This document shows positions 56,642 through 63,577 of a stretch of 64,000 nt of DNA, one piece after another. The position numbers were made by a program, and so were the translations under genes. The DNA is taken from assembly GCF_003946305.1 (NCBI RefSeq), contig NZ_RHNS01000003.1:62001-126000 (forward strand), given 5' to 3'. The notes under the pieces are model-generated. The model was not told the origin of the DNA. It ran no database searches and saw only the letters and a program-made list of their open reading frames with translations. This DNA is from Lacticaseibacillus porcinae. GTDB taxonomy: Bacteria; Bacillota; Bacilli; Lactobacillales; Lactobacillaceae. Positions within the stretch are counted from its first letter, which is position 1. Every line of letters begins with the position of its first letter.

Positions 56642-57883
56642 CTACGCGCGAACTTGCCCATCACCGAGAATTTGATATTTGATCGTTGTCAACTGCGCCA
56701 AACCCATAGGACCACGGGCGTGGAGCTTTTGCGTCGAAATCCCGATTTCCGCTCCGAAGCCAAATTCAAAGCCGTCTGTGAATCGCGTGGACGCGTTCAC
56801 ATAGACACAAGCCGCATCAATTTGCCGTAAGAATTGTTGGCTCGCAGCATAATCTTCGGTGATGATGGCTTCAGAATGCTTGGTATTATGCGCATTGATG
56901 TGTTGGATCGCTTCAGTTTCGGAATCGACTACTTTCACTGCCATGATCAAATCGTTATATTCCGTATCCCAATCAGCGTCAGTTGCTGGGATCATATCGG
57001 AAACGATCGCACAAGCACGCGCATCCCCGCGCAACTGCACGCCATGGCTTTGCAGCGCTTTGGCGATAGCTGGTAAAAAGGCTTCCGCCACGTCTTGATG
57101 AATCAGTAATTTTTCCGCAGCGTTGCAGACACTCGGCCGTTGGACTTTGGCATTGACCGTAATATCGATCGCCATTTGCAAGTCAGCCGCTTTGTCGACG
57201 TAGATATGACAGTTGCCGGCACCAGTTTCGATCACCGGCACAGTGGCGTTTTTCACGACTGCTTGAATCAAGCCGGCGCCGCCGCGTGGGATCAGCACAT
57301 CGATATATTGATTAAGATGCATCATTTGATTGGCAATTTCATGACTTGGGTCTTCCACTAACTGCACGGCAAGCGCTGGCAAGTCCACTGACTTCAATGC
57401 TGCCTGCAAAACTTTGACCACTGCCATATTAGAACGCAAGGCTTCTTTGCCGCCGCGTAAGATCACCGCATTGCCTGACTTCAATGTCAAACCTGCAGCA
57501 TCAGCAGTGACATTGGGACGCGCTTCATAAATAATACCGACCACACCTAATGGGACGCGTTGTTGAATGATCAACAATCCAGCTTCATTGCGCCAAGCTT
57601 GATCAGCTTTGGCTGTCGGGTCTTGTAAACTTGCGAGTTGTCGCAAACCAGTCGCCATGTCTTGAATGCGTGCTTCAGTCAACGTTAAGCGATCTAAGAA
57701 CTTGCTGTTTGCTGCAGCCTGCACGTCTTGGGCATTAGCGGCTAAAATTTCCGGCGTCCGGGTGATCAAAGCATCTGCCATCGCCATCAACCCACGGTTT
57801 TTGGCGGCATTATCCAATTGCGCCAAAACGCTTGCGGCATCTTGGGCTTGTTGTCCTAAAGTAATCAAATCAGCTGCTTGCAT
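56642..57883 (-). CDS. proA: gamma-glutamyl phosphate reductase
   Basis: 413 residues of the aldehyde dehydrogenase superfamily: GVVGIIYEARPNVTADAAGLTLKSGNAVILRGGKEA, LIPRGGAGLI, and the catalytic Cys in VQRPSVCNAAEKLLIH. It reduces gamma-glutamyl phosphate to the semialdehyde in proline synthesis. Follows proB after 11 bp. Confidence 0.95.
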   Translation of the reverse strand: MQAADLITLGQQAQDAASVLAQLDNAAKNRGLMAMADALITRTPEILAANAQDVQAAANSKFLDRLTLTEARIQDMATGLRQLASLQDPTAKADQAWRNEAGLLIIQQRVPLGVVGIIYEARPNVTADAAGLTLKSGNAVILRGGKEALRSNMAVVKVLQAALKSVDLPALAVQLVEDPSHEIANQMMHLNQYIDVLIPRGGAGLIQAVVKNATVPVIETGAGNCHIYVDKAADLQMAIDITVNAKVQRPSVCNAAEKLLIHQDVAEAFLPAIAKALQSHGVQLRGDARACAIVSDMIPATDADWDTEYNDLIMAVKVVDSETEAIQHINAHNTKHSEAIITEDYAASQQFLRQIDAACVYVNASTRFTDGFEFGFGAEIGISTQKLHARGPMGLAQLTTIKYQILGDGQVRA

Positions 57884-57894
57884 GAGTTTCCCTC

Positions 57895-58710
57895 CTATGC
57901 GTTCACTGCGGTATTCTTACCAAACCAAGTGCCAACATCTTCGCCAGCTAACACTCGCAAAATCACCCGGGGATCGGCACCACTACATAACACCATCGCT
58001 TTGCCAGCTTGCATCATCGTTTGCGCGGCTTTGAGTTTGGTGACCATCCCACCAGTGCCAAAGCGCGTAGAACTACCACCGGCTGCTTGCAAAATATCTT
58101 GACTGAGGTGAGTGACAGCTTCAAGTTTGCGGGCATTTTGAAATTTATGCGGATCCGCATCATACAAGCCATCAATATCTGACAACACCAACAATAAGTC
58201 AGCACCGATACGACTCGCCACTAACGCTGACAACTGATCATTATCACCAAAGGTCGTGCGATGATCCATTTCATCAACCGCCACCGTGTCGTTTTCATTG
58301 ATGATCGGCACCACTGAACGTTGTAGCAACGTTTCCAAGGTGTCGAGCACATGCTGACGACTCACCGGATAGTCAAAGGTATCATGCGTCAACAACATCT
58401 GTCCGACTTGGGTATCATAGTCGGAAAAACGTTGAATATACAACCGCAACAATTCCCCTTGACCAACTGCCGCGATTGCTTGTTGTTCGGCAATGGCAGC
58501 CGGTCGTTCGGCAAGATGGAGTTTATCCAGTCCGACCCCAATGGCACCGCTAGACACCAATACCACTTCATAATCTTGATTATTCAACGCCGCTAGCGTG
58601 TAGGCCAAGCGGTCGATGGTTTGCAAGTTGACCTTGCCATTTTTGTGGATCAAACTACTGGTCCCGATTTTCACCACGATCCGGTGACAATGTTGCAGAC
58701 TGCGAATCAT
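57895..58710 (-). CDS. proB: glutamate 5-kinase without PUA domain
   Basis: 271 residues, only the amino acid kinase domain: VVKIGTSSLIHKNGKVN, VSSGAIGVGLDKL, NENDTVAVDE, FGDNDQLSALVA and GTGGMVTKLKAA. The C-terminal PUA domain of E. coli ProB is missing, as in many lactobacilli. It phosphorylates glutamate at the start of proline synthesis. Start at 58710 behind AGGAGG. Preceded by a T-box leader; co-transcribed with proA. Confidence 0.94.
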   Translation of the reverse strand: MIRSLQHCHRIVVKIGTSSLIHKNGKVNLQTIDRLAYTLAALNNQDYEVVLVSSGAIGVGLDKLHLAERPAAIAEQQAIAAVGQGELLRLYIQRFSDYDTQVGQMLLTHDTFDYPVSRQHVLDTLETLLQRSVVPIINENDTVAVDEMDHRTTFGDNDQLSALVASRIGADLLLVLSDIDGLYDADPHKFQNARKLEAVTHLSQDILQAAGGSSTRFGTGGMVTKLKAAQTMMQAGKAMVLCSGADPRVILRVLAGEDVGTWFGKNTAVNA

Positions 58711-58726
58711 ACGTTCCTCCTGAGCC

Positions 58727-58903
58727 AAAAAGCGTGCCTTCGATCGAGGCACCCAAATTTGGGCGGTACCATCCTCGTTCGAAGCCACGCTTCACACTTT
58801 TACAAACAATATTGAATTCAAAATCACTGCGGCTTGGATTCGGGCGCGTTGATGAACTTTCAGTCGTTGTTCACCTTCCTGTGAGTCCCTACTATGACCA
58901 CTT
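58727..58903 (-). ncRNA. T-box riboswitch leader of proBA
   Basis: The minus strand has the T-box core GATGGTACCGCC (58774-58763) before an intrinsic terminator, TGCCT/AGGCA then CTTTTT (58755-58727). Stem I has base pairing CACT/AGTG and GTGG/CCGC, loop E AGTA, and the specifier strand GAATCCAAG (58841-58833). Read as CCA this is a proline codon. The UGGU bulge pairs with tRNA discriminator A, as in tRNA-Pro. Uncharged tRNA-Pro would stabilise the antiterminator. Confidence 0.85.
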
Positions 58904-58909
58904 AAGTGC

Positions 58910-58938
58910 ATCATACCCGCACTACTTACAAAAGTCAA
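58910..58938 (-). promoter_or_regulatory. promoter of the proBA T-box transcript
   Basis: Minus strand TTGACT (58938-58933), 17-bp spacer, TATGAT (58915-58910), overlapping the last codons of the preceding beta-lactamase-like gene. Confidence 0.7.
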
Positions 58939-59834
58939 GCGTCATATGCGAGTTTGATCACTTGTTTGGCAATCGTATTAATGCGAGAAAAATCTAACGT
59001 CGCTTGGTTGTGACCATGCGTCATAATCACTAAGATAAACCGCGCACCATTGGGCATGGTCACGATCGCTGCATCATTGTTGACATCATCTAAAAAACCA
59101 ACTTTATCTTGAACCGTCGCCCCAGTACCGGCTGCTGCAGGGATCCCATCGCGATAAACTTGTTGACTCATATCACTGAGCAACCAGTTTTGGAGACTTC
59201 TATCACTAAACGCACCAGTACCGGCTTGTAAGCTGGTCAAAACAGACGCTAAGTTATTACTTGTGGTTTCAGCTGCGCGGTCATCGTCAAAGACGTTATT
59301 CCAACCTTGACTAGTCAAATACTGATTGATCGTGGCCGCACCATATTCCGAAAGGATGCTTTCTGAGAAATCATTGGCCGAGTTCACCACCATATTGTTG
59401 AAGCCAGTGGTAGTGGCATCAGTCCAAGTGTAATTGTGACTGAATAAATAAGCCGCAATAAATAACTTATAGGTGCTGGCAGATGTTTCCAGCGTGTCGC
59501 CATTCACTGACGCAGATAAACTGCCTGAATTATACACAGCATTTTGTGCAGCTGTTGATCCAGCTTTCGGCGTCAGATTCTTAAAGGTGACGCTGACGGT
59601 TTTGTCGGCGCCGACTTGATTCAAATAGGTTTGAATTTTCGTTTGAATCGCTGTGCGCTTCGCATCTGTGGTGCTCGAATTGCTTGAGCTTGTGGTAGTG
59701 CCGGTCGCATTAACGGTGGTATTGGTCGTTTGTCGGTCATGGCCGCTGACGACATGATGCACACCCCACACACCACTGGTCACTGCCAATAAGCCAACGC
59801 CCACTGCTAGCGTTCGTCGGATCAAATGTCTCAT
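58935..59834 (-). CDS. class A beta-lactamase-like serine hydrolase, exported
   Basis: 299 residues: signal or anchor helix (LAVGVGLLAVTSGVWGV), a Thr/Ser/Asn-rich linker, then the penicillin-recognising fold with SxxK as STYK (near residue 130), SAND in the SDN position and KVG in place of KTG. It may be a beta-lactamase or a wall-active serine hydrolase; the altered third motif argues for caution. Start at 59834. Confidence 0.8.
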   Translation of the reverse strand: MRHLIRRTLAVGVGLLAVTSGVWGVHHVVSGHDRQTTNTTVNATGTTTSSSNSSTTDAKRTAIQTKIQTYLNQVGADKTVSVTFKNLTPKAGSTAAQNAVYNSGSLSASVNGDTLETSASTYKLFIAAYLFSHNYTWTDATTTGFNNMVVNSANDFSESILSEYGAATINQYLTSQGWNNVFDDDRAAETTSNNLASVLTSLQAGTGAFSDRSLQNWLLSDMSQQVYRDGIPAAAGTGATVQDKVGFLDDVNNDAAIVTMPNGARFILVIMTHGHNQATLDFSRINTIAKQVIKLAYDA

Positions 59835-59984
59835 CAAAATTCCTGCTTTCACACTTCACTTACTCATTTAGTTTACGAAAATGATTGTAAAAACCCAAGC
59901 ACAAATATTGAATATCTTGTGAACAAATCCAGAATTATACATGAATGACCGCGATCAACCAACAAACTTTCTGCAATTGAACAG

Positions 59985-60013
59985 TTGACAAGCTGTTGAA
60001 AAAGAATTAGGAT
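59985..60013 (+). promoter_or_regulatory. promoter of the second T-box transcript
   Basis: TTGACA (59985-59990), 17-bp spacer, TAGGAT (60008-60013). Confidence 0.65.
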
Positions 60014-60019
60014 ATCGTT

Positions 60020-60290
60020 AAATTTAAATGAGTAAACAGCGATGACGAGCAAGAGTAAATCAATGCGAGCATTTCAGAGACGTTCTGGTTGGTGTAAAGA
60101 ACGATGCCGCATGATTGAAAGTAAGCTTTAAGTGTCTGGTGCGATGAGTGCCAGTTGGATGCCACCATTATCAGGCCAACGGATAAGCCTCGCACTGTCT
60201 GCAAAGGCTACAATTGTAGCAAAATCAAGGTGGTACCGCGCACAAGCGCCCTTCGTTTCTCAACGAATGGCGCTTTTTGTTTACTCAAAA
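60020..60290 (+). ncRNA. T-box riboswitch leader before the tandem lyase-like genes
   Basis: T-box core AGGTGGTACCGCG (60228-60240) followed by a terminator AGCGCC/GGCGCT with TTTTT (60245-60279). Stem I shows AGAGTA, the CAGAGA bulge, GGTTGGTG in the distal loop, and the specifier strand GAAAGTAAGC (60117-60126). By the register that gives CCA in the proB leader, this reads GTA (valine). The alternative AGT (serine) is disfavoured, because the UGGU bulge needs discriminator A and bacterial tRNA-Ser has G. Confidence 0.85.
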
Positions 60291-60308
60291 ACTTTAGGAG
60301 GCAATCTC

Positions 60309-61016
60309 ATGACTCACTTTTATCCCGCATTTGGCTCAGGCTTGACGTTACATCAATTACACGATTCATCAGCAACGGGTTTATTTCTCAGTGGTAGCTT
60401 AACTGCTGAAACCTTACTCGGCATTCGCGATGCTGGGCTGTTGGCGGCTAGTGAATATGCAGCGCACTTACGCCGCATGCGATTGCAAACCAATTTGCCT
60501 TTAATTGCCGACTTACAATCAGGTTTTGGCAATCCCATGAACACCTATTACACGGCACAAGAATTCGAACGCTCTGGGGCCAATATTTTATTGATCTCTG
60601 ATCAAAAATCCCCGGCACATACCCAAGGGGCACCGGCGATTACCTCGGATGCTGACTTTTTAGGAAAAATCCATGCCGCCTTAGACGCCCGTGATAACCC
60701 GGACACCCAGATCTGGGGCTTGATGGAAAGCTTGCCAACCCAAGGCATCGAATCGGCTTGCGACAAGTTAAATTGGTTGGATCGATTGCCAATTTCAGCG
60801 ATTGCAATTGCCCATTGGACCTTGCCACAATTACAGGCATTAGCCAACACGCCACATCACAAACCACTGATTGCAACTTGGCGCTTTGACACGCCATTGA
60901 TTGATGGCATCGACGGTTGGCTAGATACCGGTTATTTGGAAGATCATGCCGCGTTAAATATCCGCGAGACGTTGAACACAATGCCGTTGACGGCAACTTC
61001 TAAGGAGGCTTTCTAA
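60309..61016 (+). CDS. isocitrate lyase/PEP mutase-family protein lacking the catalytic Cys motif
   Basis: 235 residues. The barrel framework is visible: HQLHDSSATGLFLSGS, then LPLIADLQSGFGNPMNTYYTAQEFERSGANILLISDQ, parallel to the second gene. The KxCGH loop is absent (it reads DQKSPAHTQG) and the metal-site aspartates are reduced. It is shorter than typical members (about 280-300). It may be a non-catalytic partner of the next protein. Start behind AGGAGG at 60309, next to the T-box terminator. The next gene's ATG overlaps its stop codon by 1 bp. Confidence 0.75.
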   Translation: MTHFYPAFGSGLTLHQLHDSSATGLFLSGSLTAETLLGIRDAGLLAASEYAAHLRRMRLQTNLPLIADLQSGFGNPMNTYYTAQEFERSGANILLISDQKSPAHTQGAPAITSDADFLGKIHAALDARDNPDTQIWGLMESLPTQGIESACDKLNWLDRLPISAIAIAHWTLPQLQALANTPHHKPLIATWRFDTPLIDGIDGWLDTGYLEDHAALNIRETLNTMPLTATSKEAF

Positions 61017-61930
61017 TGACTAAAGCAGACTTGATGCGTCAAACTTTTAAAAACATGGTATTTTCTGATCAAATTATTCGCATGCTGGTTGCACCAGATG
61101 CCTTAGGCGCAAAAGTCGCGCAACACGCTGGTGCAGATGCGATTTTTGCTGCAGGTTATGCGACTTCTGCTGCAAACTTAGCAATGCCTGATCGCGGCTT
61201 GGCAGACTTTGGCGAAATGTTAGAAAAATGTCGTCAAATCGTCAATGCGACTACCGTTCCGGTATTTGCTGATGCCGACACCGGATATGGCGACCTTGCT
61301 AATGTTCGCCGAACGGTGCAATCTTATGAACAAATCGGCGCTGCTGGCTTATTTTTAGAAGATCAAACCTGGCCCAAGCGTTGTGGCCACATGGATAACA
61401 AATCTGTTGAACCAACGGAAGTCTTGGAAGCGAAGATTCGCACTGCCAAAGCCGCACGCAACCATGATGATTTCTTGATCATGTCTCGCACTGATGCCCG
61501 AGCAGTCTACGATCTTGACGAAGCCATCGCTCGTTCCAAGCGTTATCAAGCGGCTGGCGCTGATATGGTTTTCATCGAAGCACCACGTAATCTTGATGAA
61601 CTGACTAAGATCCACGAAGCCTTCCCTGATACCCCACTGATGGCCAACATGATTGAAGGCGGCAAAACGCCGCTAACCGACACTGAAAAACTTCGCGATC
61701 TTGGTTTCCGCATTGTGGTTTATCCGACGGCGATGACTTATGCTCGCGCCTTCACCGACGAACAATTAGTTGAAACCTTAATTCAAACCGGTTCAACAAA
61801 ATCTTATGAAGATCGCATGATTACCTTCGACAAATTCAATCGCTTCGTTGGTTTGGATCAAGTAAATGCACGTGAAGCCCAGTATGATGCGAAAAATATG
61901 CAAGCAGAACTGGCAACATTAAAAAGCTAA
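61016..61930 (+). CDS. isocitrate lyase/PEP mutase-family lyase (2-methylisocitrate lyase-like)
   Basis: 304 residues of the PEPM/ICL superfamily: FADADTGYGD (Mg-binding Asp), the swivelling loop WPKRCGHMDNK with KRCGH at residues 121-125, and SRTDARAVYDLDEAIARS. The KRCGH form is the 2-methylisocitrate lyase / dimethylmalate lyase type, which splits a C-C bond of a branched dicarboxylic or tricarboxylic acid. No methylcitrate-cycle genes are adjacent. Placed under an amino acid-sensing T-box, so its product or substrate probably ties to that amino acid. A ribosome site AGGAGG at 61003 precedes it. Confidence 0.85.
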   Translation: MTKADLMRQTFKNMVFSDQIIRMLVAPDALGAKVAQHAGADAIFAAGYATSAANLAMPDRGLADFGEMLEKCRQIVNATTVPVFADADTGYGDLANVRRTVQSYEQIGAAGLFLEDQTWPKRCGHMDNKSVEPTEVLEAKIRTAKAARNHDDFLIMSRTDARAVYDLDEAIARSKRYQAAGADMVFIEAPRNLDELTKIHEAFPDTPLMANMIEGGKTPLTDTEKLRDLGFRIVVYPTAMTYARAFTDEQLVETLIQTGSTKSYEDRMITFDKFNRFVGLDQVNAREAQYDAKNMQAELATLKS

Positions 61931-61938
61931 AAAGTTGA

Positions 61939-61976
61939 CGAAAACGTTTGCACTTTTATCAAGGGTATGGTAACAT
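61939..61976 (+). promoter_or_regulatory. RNA-C promoter with cre-like overlap
   Basis: TTGCAC (61948-61953), 17-bp spacer, TAACAT (61971-61976). CGAAAACGTTTGCA at 61939-61952 matches 12 of 14 cre positions and covers the -35 box, the same arrangement as in RNA-A and RNA-B. Confidence 0.6.
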
Positions 61977-61982
61977 GACATT

Positions 61983-62494
61983 CCAATTAAAAGTCCGTTG
62001 AACCCTTTTGATTGGGATATGGTCAAGGTTCTAATCCAAGCAAGGTAGTCGCGTAAGGTACACGCCTACGCCTTGTGGCAACAAAGCCGTCGTGGGGTCG
62101 TGGCGCGATGGTATGATTTCCGTGGGCCTAAGGACGGTGGCGTGCCGAAGAAAATTGTCACCCTTTAACTCCGACAACTTAAGTCACATGTTGTTGAGGC
62201 ATCGACATTGGTATGTTGCGTTAAGTTGAAAGAAATGACCCAAGGCGGGCTCCAATTCTTTAACAAAGCGTACATCCATTATCCTGATCAACAACATGTG
62301 CAAAAACCCGGTCTCCACCCTGCGCCACCGTTTTACCCACAGTGAACTTGTGCTGTGGCAGTCAGAGAGCCCACGGGCTTAACAATGGTTGACTTTCGAG
62401 CAAACGAGCGCCAGCCTTCACAGACAACTCAAACACTTGATACAAGGGCATTTTAGGCACATTTTTAGCATTCTTGCTAAAGATGTGCCTTTTA
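61983..62494 (+). ncRNA. RNA-C, ~510-nt structured non-coding RNA
   Basis: A 630-bp gene-free stretch. Three nested, perfectly paired long-range helices are visible: P1 CCGTGGGC (62120-62127) with GCCCACGG (62369-62376); P2 ACGGTGGCG (62134-62142) with CGCCACCGT (62323-62331); P3, 13 bp, CACATGTTGTTGA (62185-62197) with TCAACAACATGTG (62288-62300). Further hairpins are CCACAG/CTGTGG (62337-62358) and TTGTC/GACAA between P2 and P3. It shares TGGTCAAGGTTC with RNA-A and a GGTTGAC-TTT-GA...CGAGCG-CAG string with RNA-B. It ends in a 15-bp terminator. No known family recognised. Confidence 0.8.
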
Positions 62495-62495
62495 T
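62455..62495 (+). terminator. terminator of RNA-C
   Basis: A 15-bp stem from 62455-62469 to 62476-62490 with one G-U pair, then TTTTA. Confidence 0.85.
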
Positions 62496-62564
62496 GCGCA
62501 GTGGCTAAAAAGGGCTATTTTTTCCTTCTCGTGTTACGCTCAAGAAAAATGGAGGTGAAACAAT

Positions 62565-63446
62565 TTGAAATTTCACGAATTTGCAAAAATGCCTTTTCCG
62601 GACACCGTATTGGCAGAGTTCTTACACATTGGCTTACCAACACTAAAGAAACTGCGTGATGACGTCCCTTTGAGTGCCAACACCTTGAAAAATATTGGGC
62701 ATCGTTTGCAACTTAGCGATCCGGAGATCTTGACGCAACTCACAGCATTGGACGCCATTAAACGTGAGCCCCCAACGACACTTGATGTCACGAAACTCAC
62801 AGTCCGTCCAAATCACCGCATGATTGATTTCGGCCCAGTCGCAGGCGACTTGTGCTGCAGTTGTCGCCTAGTTAAATCACATCAATTGATCGTGACACCA
62901 ATCGTTGCCTCATCGCAACTTGAAAAGCGTGTCAACCACGCGTTATATCAGGATCACTGGCAAAAATACTCACCTTGCCCGTTAGCATCATTAACAGCTG
63001 ACGATTTAGATCACTTGTTACGCTCGATTTTCCACAAACAACAACCACTCACCGTCATGATCGACCGTGAGTACTTTACGCATAATTTCGTTCCCTTTGT
63101 GAGTGCATTGCTCCCTTATTTACAAACTGGTTCGGTTGATCAAACTATGTCCGTTTTTTTCGATCGGGATGCCTTGCCAGGGGATTTTACAAGAGAATAT
63201 CTTTTGAATCAGCGGGTAAATTTACAAAGATTTACGCAAGCTAGACAGTTCCCCTATTTACAAATGCACACGATTCTTCGCGACCAAAGCCTGACGATTC
63301 AAGCCGCACAGTTGGTTGCATTGGCAGTTCAGAAACTACCGCTTGAACGACTCAAGACGGACCATATTCGATTACTTTCAATTAATGAGGCACGCAAATC
63401 GCTTATCGTTAAACAGTATCTGGCATTTGAAAAACGCAGACATTAA
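62565..63446 (+). CDS. unknown protein, possible N-terminal helix-turn-helix
   Basis: 293 residues from a TTG start with the strong site GGAGGTG 7 nt upstream. The first 60 residues look like a small DNA-binding-type helical domain (LPTLKKLRDDVPLSANTLKNIGHRL...). Then come a cysteine cluster (DLCCSCRLV) and a long region with several basic segments. Not recognised as a family. It begins 70 bp after the RNA-C terminator and is the nearest gene to that RNA. Confidence 0.55.
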   Translation: MKFHEFAKMPFPDTVLAEFLHIGLPTLKKLRDDVPLSANTLKNIGHRLQLSDPEILTQLTALDAIKREPPTTLDVTKLTVRPNHRMIDFGPVAGDLCCSCRLVKSHQLIVTPIVASSQLEKRVNHALYQDHWQKYSPCPLASLTADDLDHLLRSIFHKQQPLTVMIDREYFTHNFVPFVSALLPYLQTGSVDQTMSVFFDRDALPGDFTREYLLNQRVNLQRFTQARQFPYLQMHTILRDQSLTIQAAQLVALAVQKLPLERLKTDHIRLLSINEARKSLIVKQYLAFEKRRH

Positions 63447-63540
63447 AAAATCCCGACGAGTCGTCGGGATGGGGCAATTCGAACCGGGGGGAACGCTTTG
63501 CCAATGAGTGAGCAGAAATAAGGAAAGTGCATCACTCACC
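63440..63540 (-). ncRNA. candidate small RNA
   Basis: The minus strand has a perfect TATAAT (63552-63547) but a weak -35. About 100 nt then follow, with a TGAGTGA/TCACTCA hairpin, and the region ends in ATCCCGAC/GTCGGGAT plus TTTTTT. It contains GGTTCGAA, a tRNA T-loop-like string, but no tRNA can be folded. It might be only the terminator region of the M20 gene upstream on this strand. Confidence 0.4.
63445..63470. terminator. bidirectional terminator
   Basis: AATCCCGAC/GTCGGGAT hairpin with A run on one side. It follows the unknown gene (+) and ends the minus-strand small RNA. Confidence 0.75.
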
Positions 63541-63577
63541 ACATTCATTATACAAGTTCAGATGCCCTTTTGCACGA

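Noticed and set aside
60120-60122. Serine (AGT) as specifier of the second T-box
   Set aside because: The antiterminator bulge UGGU needs a tRNA with discriminator A, whereas bacterial tRNA-Ser has G; the same register would also make the proB leader serine-specific.
61983-62494. RNA-C as tmRNA, RNase P RNA or group II intron
   Set aside because: No tmRNA tag frame or tRNA-like ends, no RNase P conserved core, and no domain V-like hairpin or intron-encoded protein.
62474-62659. 61-codon frame overlapping the start of the unknown gene at 62565
   Set aside because: It begins inside the RNA-C terminator and is out of phase with the gene that has the strong ribosome site.
63470-63500. tRNA gene suggested by GGTTCGAA
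   Set aside because: No acceptor, D or anticodon arms can be formed around it.
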